Below are positions 52,808 through 56,977 of a DNA stretch of 56,977 nt, in pieces (position 1 is the first letter of the stretch; each line of letters starts with the position of its first letter). Location of the stretch: the NCBI RefSeq assembly GCF_027925525.1, contig NZ_BSDJ01000044.1, positions 1 to 56,977 on the forward strand, read 5' to 3'. The notes under the pieces are model-generated. The model ran no database searches and was not told the origin of the DNA. It saw nothing but the letters and a program-made list of their open reading frames with translations. A program made the translations under genes and the position numbers. This DNA comes from Paenibacillus tyrphae (GTDB taxonomy: Bacteria; Bacillota; Bacilli; Paenibacillales; NBRC-103111).

Positions 52808-53764
52808 TTACTCGCCGGCCGGCATCGCTTCAGGGGATGTCATTTTGTCGTAGAATTCCACGAACTTGTCCTTTTTGTCGCTGGTGCGGACCGCCATGGC
52901 CGAACGCGGATGATCGTTCAATACGCCGGCGATCATGTAAGGAATAATGTAGCCCCACTCCCACTTCTCGCGCATGGTGATCATATGCTTCTCAATGATG
53001 CCGAGGATCGGACGAACGTCGTACTTCGGATTTTTCAAATGGCTGACGATCAGCTCCGTCGGGCAGTTGCCGGCAGCTCGTCCCATGCCGTATACGGATG
53101 TGTCAAGGAACTCGACGCCTTTGGTGGCGCCCATGATCGTATTGGAGAAGGCGAGCTGCATGTTGTTGTGCATATGCAGGCCGAGCTTCTTATTGGGCAG
53201 AAGACGCTGGAATTTGGAGACGAGATATTCGACGTCCCGGTAGTCCATGCTGCCGTACGAATCGACGATGTACACGACATCGACCGGACTCTTGGCGATT
53301 TCTTCGAACGCTTCGTTCAGATCGTTCTCCATCACGTGGGAGAGCGCCATAATGTTGATCGTCGTTTCATAGCCGTAGTCGTGGAATTTTTGCACCAGAT
53401 CGAGCGCTTTATCCACATCTTTAATGTAGGTTGCTACGCGGATCAGGTCGAGCAGACTGTTTTCCCGGGGGAGAATGTCCTTCTCGTCAACGCGTCCGAT
53501 ATCGACCAGCGCAGACAGCTTGGTGTCGGTCTTTTGCGGGATGACTTCCTTCAGGAAATCCTCGTTCAAAAAGCGCCAAGGCCCCGCTTCAGCGCCTTTC
53601 AGCAGCTTAGCCGAGTTTTTATAACCGATCTCCATATATTCGACGCCGGCTTCGCTCAGACCGTAATACATGTCTTTGACAAACTCGACGCTAAAATCCC
53701 AGTTGTTGACCAAACCGCCGTCGCGGATGGTGCAGTCCAAAATATTGTGGTTTTCCCTGACCAT
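52808..53764 (-). CDS. HMGL-like DRE-TIM metallolyase (aldolase superfamily)
   Basis: A 318-residue enzyme of the superfamily that includes HMG-CoA lyase, isopropylmalate synthase and 4-hydroxy-2-oxovalerate aldolase. The metal-binding and catalytic motif DCTIRDGG is at 10-17 and the metal-binding His-X-His is in LGLHMHNN. Which bond it makes or breaks is unknown; no partner dehydrogenase (as in the 4-hydroxy-2-oxovalerate pathway) lies adjacent. It has a promoter at 53847-53874 and ends at the terminator at 52748-52779, so it seems to be a single-gene unit. Confidence 0.85.
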   Translation of the reverse strand: MVRENHNILDCTIRDGGLVNNWDFSVEFVKDMYYGLSEAGVEYMEIGYKNSAKLLKGAEAGPWRFLNEDFLKEVIPQKTDTKLSALVDIGRVDEKDILPRENSLLDLIRVATYIKDVDKALDLVQKFHDYGYETTINIMALSHVMENDLNEAFEEIAKSPVDVVYIVDSYGSMDYRDVEYLVSKFQRLLPNKKLGLHMHNNMQLAFSNTIMGATKGVEFLDTSVYGMGRAAGNCPTELIVSHLKNPKYDVRPILGIIEKHMITMREKWEWGYIIPYMIAGVLNDHPRSAMAVRTSDKKDKFVEFYDKMTSPEAMPAGE

Positions 53765-53846
53765 AATGATTGACTCCTCTCCAAAATAGGCGAACGCTTC
53801 GTGGCTTTTAAGCTTTTAAGCAGTAAAGCATACGTTTTTATAATTA

Positions 53847-53874
53847 ATATTACATATGGCTCGCCACTTGTCAA
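53847..53874 (-). promoter_or_regulatory. Promoter of the DRE-TIM aldolase gene
   Basis: On the minus strand TTGACA (53874-53869), a 16-bp spacer and TAATAT (53852-53847). The leader is about 80 nt. Confidence 0.7.
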
Positions 53875-54014
53875 TGATAACAAATTCCCCGTACTGTTGG
53901 CAATCTCGTTTTCGCCGAAAATAAGCAAAAGTTGCAGGATTTTCCGGGCTTTTGTGGAAACTTGCATTATAATGGAGATAAACTTGCGGATTTTGCGGGA
54001 CAGGAGGGTGAGAC

Positions 54015-54506
54015 ATGCTGAAATTCAATATTGCTTTTATTCGCAGCGGCGATCGTTTGCTCATGCTGAACCGTGGGAAAGCGCCGCTGCTCGGGCTGTG
54101 GAATGGGGTCGGCGGAAAGCTGGAGCCGGGAGAAACGCCGCTGGCGAGCGTCATGCGAGAAATTGAAGAAGAGACCGGGCTCCGGCTCGAAGTGGAGGCC
54201 GTGCGCTTCGGCGGGACCGTGACGTGGGAGGTGGACGGCCGTGATGTCGGGGGGATGTACGCTTTTATCGGAGAGGCTCCGGGTGATGCGCTGCCGGATT
54301 TGCCGATGGAGACGCCCGAGGGTATCCTGGCATGGAAACCGGTCGAATGGGTGATCGACCCGGAAAATAACGGCGTGGTGCAGCATGTCCGGCATTTTCT
54401 TCCGGCGATGCTGGCCGGAGAGCCTTGTGCGGAGCACCGCTGCTTTTTCCGCGAGGGAAAGCTGCTGACCGTCGAACGGCGGCCGCTGCAAGAGGTTGTG
54501 CGCTAA
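54015..54506 (+). CDS. NUDIX hydrolase (MutT-like)
   Basis: A 163-residue hydrolase of nucleoside diphosphates linked to another moiety. The Nudix box runs from about residue 33 to 56, with GGKLEPGE and REIEEETGL giving all defined residues of GX5EX7REUXEEXGU. The family includes 8-oxo-dGTPases; the substrate here is unknown. A TATAAT box at 53968-53973 lies about 40 bp before the ATG, with no clear -35 box, and the ATG has GGAGGGTG upstream. Confidence 0.92.
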   Translation: MLKFNIAFIRSGDRLLMLNRGKAPLLGLWNGVGGKLEPGETPLASVMREIEEETGLRLEVEAVRFGGTVTWEVDGRDVGGMYAFIGEAPGDALPDLPMETPEGILAWKPVEWVIDPENNGVVQHVRHFLPAMLAGEPCAEHRCFFREGKLLTVERRPLQEVVR

Positions 54507-54534
54507 CAATGACGCGCCGATTTTTGACAAAAGT

Positions 54535-54584
54535 AAAGACGTTCCGCTTCCTTACTTCAAAAGAAGGAGGCGGAACGTCTTTTT
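54535..54584. terminator. Terminator between NUDIX and small membrane protein genes
   Basis: AAAGACGTTCCGC (54535-54547) pairs perfectly with GCGGAACGTCTTT (54570-54582), extended by a partial CTTCCTT/AAGGAGG stem and followed by TT. It lies between convergent genes and probably serves both. Confidence 0.85.
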
Positions 54585-54598
54585 GGCGTGCCCGCGCG

Positions 54599-54934
54599 CT
54601 AAGGCGTCCTGATCAAGCTCAGGCCGCCGATGAGCGGCAGCGGCTTCATCCACCCGTTCACAGCGTTCAGAATGCCCATAATGAATAGGACGAGCAGGCC
54701 GAGATTGGCCAGCGGCACGAGCAGCAGCCCGATCAGCGGCAGCAGCCCGAGCACCAGATTTGCGGCGATCGAGGTCAAGAGCAGCACCAGCCCCTGATTG
54801 GCGTGGTACATGGCAAATCTCGATTTTGGAGCGGCAAGCAGCGGTACGAAAAATATCAAATACGCCGCAGCGGCAATCCATTGGCTCGAACGTACGTCGT
54901 CCGGCTCGGGGCTTTCGGGCGGTCCGTTATACAT
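54599..54934 (-). CDS. Small membrane protein, DUF4870-like
   Basis: A 111-residue protein: a short acidic N-terminus (PPESPEPDDVRSSQ) and three to four hydrophobic helices, with AMYHANQGLVLLL typical of the DUF4870 (Tic20-like) family, in which the HA/YHANQ word is conserved. The function is unknown. I chose ATG 54934 because AGAGGTG lies five nucleotides upstream; an in-frame ATG at 54997 adds a polar segment unlike the family. Confidence 0.75.
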   Translation of the reverse strand: MYNGPPESPEPDDVRSSQWIAAAAYLIFFVPLLAAPKSRFAMYHANQGLVLLLTSIAANLVLGLLPLIGLLLVPLANLGLLVLFIMGILNAVNGWMKPLPLIGGLSLIRTP

Positions 54935-55105
54935 GGTGTGCACCTCTTTCGGGTCAGAATTTGGCGAAGTCGGATAAGGGAGCGGTTTCGCTATCATCCT
55001 ATGCCTGCGGGTGAGGGAGTATGTGCCGCGCTTGGAATAAGCATCCTTTATCGGGGCAAACTAGGAGCAAACGTGAACCTATTACCGACAAGCGGAGGGA
55101 ACCTT

Positions 55106-55531
55106 ATGAGCAGCACACCGATTTTGTTTCAATTCGATTCTCAGAATGCGGCCGCTTTGGCCCAGAATATGCTGGAGGAGCTCGGGTACCGTGTGAGCCC
55201 GCATACGAACCTGAAGCAGCCGACTCTGCATGTCATCGTAGACCGGCACGATCTGACGTCCGCGCTCGAAATTGTCCAGGCCTATGGGGGCCGTTTGATC
55301 GAAGCGGAAGGCTCGCTGAGCGAAACCGCCGCTTTCGCCATGGCTTACGACCCAGACAGCCTGATCCCGATTCCGGCGCATTTCGTGAACGACGATTGGA
55401 CCGAAAGCGAACCGGCCGTGTCCGCATCGGATTATGTCAACCGATCCAGCGGCGCATATAATGACGAAGACGTGCCGTTCGATCCGTCGGGCGACAACTA
55501 TAACGGCTTCGATGCCGGCCTGCGTTTCTAA
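55106..55531 (+). CDS. Conserved-looking hypothetical protein (141 residues)
   Basis: I do not recognise this protein. It is soluble and acidic, with an N-terminal alpha/beta part (PILFQFDSQNAAALAQNMLE; LHVIVDRHDLTSALEIVQAY) that could be a small ferredoxin-like fold, and an acidic, low-complexity C-terminal tail with several Asp, Asn and Tyr residues (AYNDEDVPFDPSGDNYNG). GGAGGG lies six nucleotides before ATG 55106; the frame is open 303 nt upstream, but that part is a shadow over the DUF4870 gene. It is followed by its own terminator. Confidence 0.7.
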   Translation: MSSTPILFQFDSQNAAALAQNMLEELGYRVSPHTNLKQPTLHVIVDRHDLTSALEIVQAYGGRLIEAEGSLSETAAFAMAYDPDSLIPIPAHFVNDDWTESEPAVSASDYVNRSSGAYNDEDVPFDPSGDNYNGFDAGLRF

Positions 55532-55563
55532 GCGGCAAGCGGCGGCTTCGGCGCCGCGTCCGG

Positions 55564-55605
55564 ACAGCGGTACCCAGCGAGACGCGGGCCGCTGTTTCTT
55601 TTTTT
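55564..55605 (+). terminator. Terminator of the hypothetical gene
   Basis: ACAGCGG (55564-55570) pairs with CCGCTGT (55589-55595), with a GC-rich inner part, followed by TTCTTTTTTT. Confidence 0.75.
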
Positions 55606-55787
55606 GGTCCGGTCCTTTTTTGTTGGCCGTTCCTCACATCCTTTGACCGGTAAAACAAAGTTGCACGGGACCTATTTTTATTGGCGGGTAAAACACTGTT
55701 TCTCTAGACCCACACGGTTTTCGTCTGATATGATGAGCCTGACTTTAATCAAGGTGATTTTGGCAAGAGCAATGGAGGGGAACCGCC

Positions 55788-56657
55788 GTGGAAACGCATG
55801 ATCCGTTAAAAGAAGGCGAAAAGGGCGCGTGGGTCAGCATCGTCGCGTATATCCTGCTTGCCGCTTTTAAGATCGGCATGGGGTATACGACCGGCTCCGA
55901 GGCGCTCACCGCCGACGGAATCAATAACTCGACCGATATTATCGTATCGCTCGCCGTGCTGATCGGACTGCGCATCTCTCGCAAGCCGCCGGATCGGGAC
56001 CACCCTTACGGGCACAGACGGGCCGAGACGATCGCCTCGCTCGTCGCGTCGTTTATTATGGCCGCCGCCGGGATTCAAGTCGTGCTGCAGGCGTGCAAGA
56101 GTTTTTTCGTAACAGACCGTCAGGCTCCGGATTTGCTGGCCGCATGGATTGCCCTCGGGTGTGCGGTCGTCATGTGGGGGGTATACACATATAACAGCCG
56201 TTTGGCGAAACGGTTAAACAGCCAGTCGTTGAAAGCGGCGGCCTACGATAACCGGTCGGATGCGCTCGTCAGCATCGGGGCGGCCGTAGGCATCATCGGG
56301 TCTAGCTTCGGCTATCCGATCCTGGATGCGGCCGCGGCGCTCGCCGTCGGCTTGGTCATTTGCAAGACAGCCTGGGACGTATTCATCGATGCCGCCCACG
56401 CGCTTACCGACGGGTTCGACGACAAGAAGCTGAAGGTGTTCCGGCAGACGGTGCACCAGACGCCCGGCGTAGAGCGGATCAAGGACATCCGGGCCCGGGT
56501 ACACGGCAGCAGCGTGCTGCTGGATGTCGTCGTAGAGGTCAGCGCCGAGCTGTCCGTCGGCGAAAGTCACGAGATCAGCGATGAGATCGAGAAGCGGATG
56601 CTGGAGGAGCATCAGATTGGAAACGTGCACGTTCATATCGAGCCTTACGTCGAATAG
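55788..56657 (+). CDS. Cation diffusion facilitator (CDF) metal exporter
   Basis: A 289-residue metal/proton antiporter with six membrane helices and a cytoplasmic C-terminal domain. The metal-site motifs are NNSTD in helix II (Asn46, Asp50) and DNRSD in helix V; HPYGHRRAET connects helices II and III. The unusual Asn in place of His or Asp in helix II suggests manganese or iron rather than zinc, by comparison with MntE/MamM-like members; this is inference. The start is GTG 55788 with GGAGGGG upstream. The C-terminal domain (about 205-289) has a His-rich end HQIGNVHVHIEP. Confidence 0.9.
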   Translation: METHDPLKEGEKGAWVSIVAYILLAAFKIGMGYTTGSEALTADGINNSTDIIVSLAVLIGLRISRKPPDRDHPYGHRRAETIASLVASFIMAAAGIQVVLQACKSFFVTDRQAPDLLAAWIALGCAVVMWGVYTYNSRLAKRLNSQSLKAAAYDNRSDALVSIGAAVGIIGSSFGYPILDAAAALAVGLVICKTAWDVFIDAAHALTDGFDDKKLKVFRQTVHQTPGVERIKDIRARVHGSSVLLDVVVEVSAELSVGESHEISDEIEKRMLEEHQIGNVHVHIEPYVE

Positions 56658-56659
56658 AC

Positions 56660-56697
56660 ACGGGAGTTCCTTTTCACAAAAGGGACCCCCGTTTTTT
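56660..56697 (+). terminator. Terminator of the CDF gene
   Basis: ACGGGAGTTCCTTTT (56660-56674) pairs with AAAAGGGACCCCCGT (56678-56692) except one mismatch and one wobble, followed by TTTTT, three nucleotides after the stop. Confidence 0.85.
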
Positions 56698-56812
56698 GTT
56701 GAATTTTACGTTCGTTTCAGGTTAGCGTCATAAATTCGTAACAATTGAAAATTACAATGAAAGCAAGTCACAAATTAGACACAGATAAAAAGAGAGTAGG
56801 GAGGAAAACATC

Positions 56813-56914
56813 ATGAAACATGCTTTAAAGTCCATCGCAAAAGGGTTTCTGTTCGGTCTTATCGCCATCGGGATGGTGCCTTACTTGGTGGTTCAAGCGC
56901 TGACTGAACTGTAA
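56813..56914 (+). CDS. 33-residue single-helix membrane peptide
   Basis: A very small open frame with a strong ribosome binding site, GGGAGG, seven nucleotides before its ATG and its own terminator 29 nt after its stop. The predicted peptide is a single amphipathic-to-hydrophobic helix: basic start (MKHALKSIAKG) and a 20-residue hydrophobic run ending VVQALTEL. Its clean gene architecture (ribosome binding site, ATG, stop, terminator) supports translation. It could be a small regulator of a membrane protein or a toxin peptide; I cannot say. A weak TACAAT lies 55 nt upstream. Confidence 0.65.
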   Translation: MKHALKSIAKGFLFGLIAIGMVPYLVVQALTEL

Positions 56915-56942
56915 CCTGTCGACAAGCCGCTCATCATAAACC

Positions 56943-56977
56943 GAAAGAGGATGGCCTCCGGGCCACCCTCTTTCTTT
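56943..56977 (+). terminator. Terminator of the small membrane peptide gene
   Basis: GAAAGAGGATGGCC (56943-56956) pairs with GGCCACCCTCTTTC (56961-56974), one mismatch, followed by TTT at the window end. Confidence 0.8.

Overview
The window looks like a chromosomal segment of a moderately high-GC, spore-forming member of the Paenibacillaceae (Paenibacillus or a close relative). The signs are a caa3-type cytochrome oxidase operon of Bacillales type, a YhcN/YlaJ-type sporulation lipoprotein, a spore-photoproduct-lyase-like radical SAM protein, SLH-anchored surface protein, YesM/YesN-type two-component pairs and LplB/YtcP-type sugar importers. I see no rRNA, tRNA, CRISPR array, phage or intact insertion sequence.

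Layout. 1-9.5 kb: a truncated DEAD-box helicase, a sporulation lipoprotein, then ctaCDEF-ctaG-DUF420 (aa3/caa3 oxidase and assembly), a methyltransferase and a TIM-barrel isomerase-like protein. 9.5-17.7 kb: a 1247-residue S-layer-type protein with seven 39-residue RCC1-like repeats, a MalT-like LuxR regulator, a cysteine-bearing HTH regulator and a protein with a C-terminal J domain. 17.7-24.6 kb: an amino-acid module made of an ABC importer and an arginase/formimidoylglutamase-family hydrolase, behind a near-perfect sigma-54 promoter, next to a histidine kinase whose sensor is itself a solute-binding fold and an NtrC-type activator. 24.6-35 kb: a secreted GH85 endo-beta-N-acetylglucosaminidase, a YesM/YesN pair and a CUT1-type sugar importer, with cre-like sites and a pair of 13-bp direct repeats. 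35-39 kb: unusual intergenic repeats, an NlpC/P60 endopeptidase, a membrane-anchored thioredoxin-like protein and an ACT-domain malic enzyme. 39-51 kb: a second carbohydrate locus with a membrane-bound AraC regulator, a CUT1 importer, two Gfo/Idh/MocA oxidoreductases, a sugar epimerase-like metalloprotein and a secreted multidomain protein with a diverged GH18-like active site. 51-57 kb: housekeeping genes (radical SAM, MOSC, DRE-TIM aldolase, NUDIX, CDF transporter) and a 33-residue membrane peptide.

The most interesting systems are three. First, the sigma-54 amino-acid module, in which sensor, activator, promoter, importer and hydrolase all lie together. Second, the GH85 locus, read as capture of N-glycan fragments. 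Third, the second carbohydrate locus, which lacks any recognisable intracellular glycoside hydrolase but has two dehydrogenases plus an epimerase-like enzyme; this fits an oxidative (3-keto) route of glycoside cleavage. Functions are from reading motifs by eye; no database search was run.
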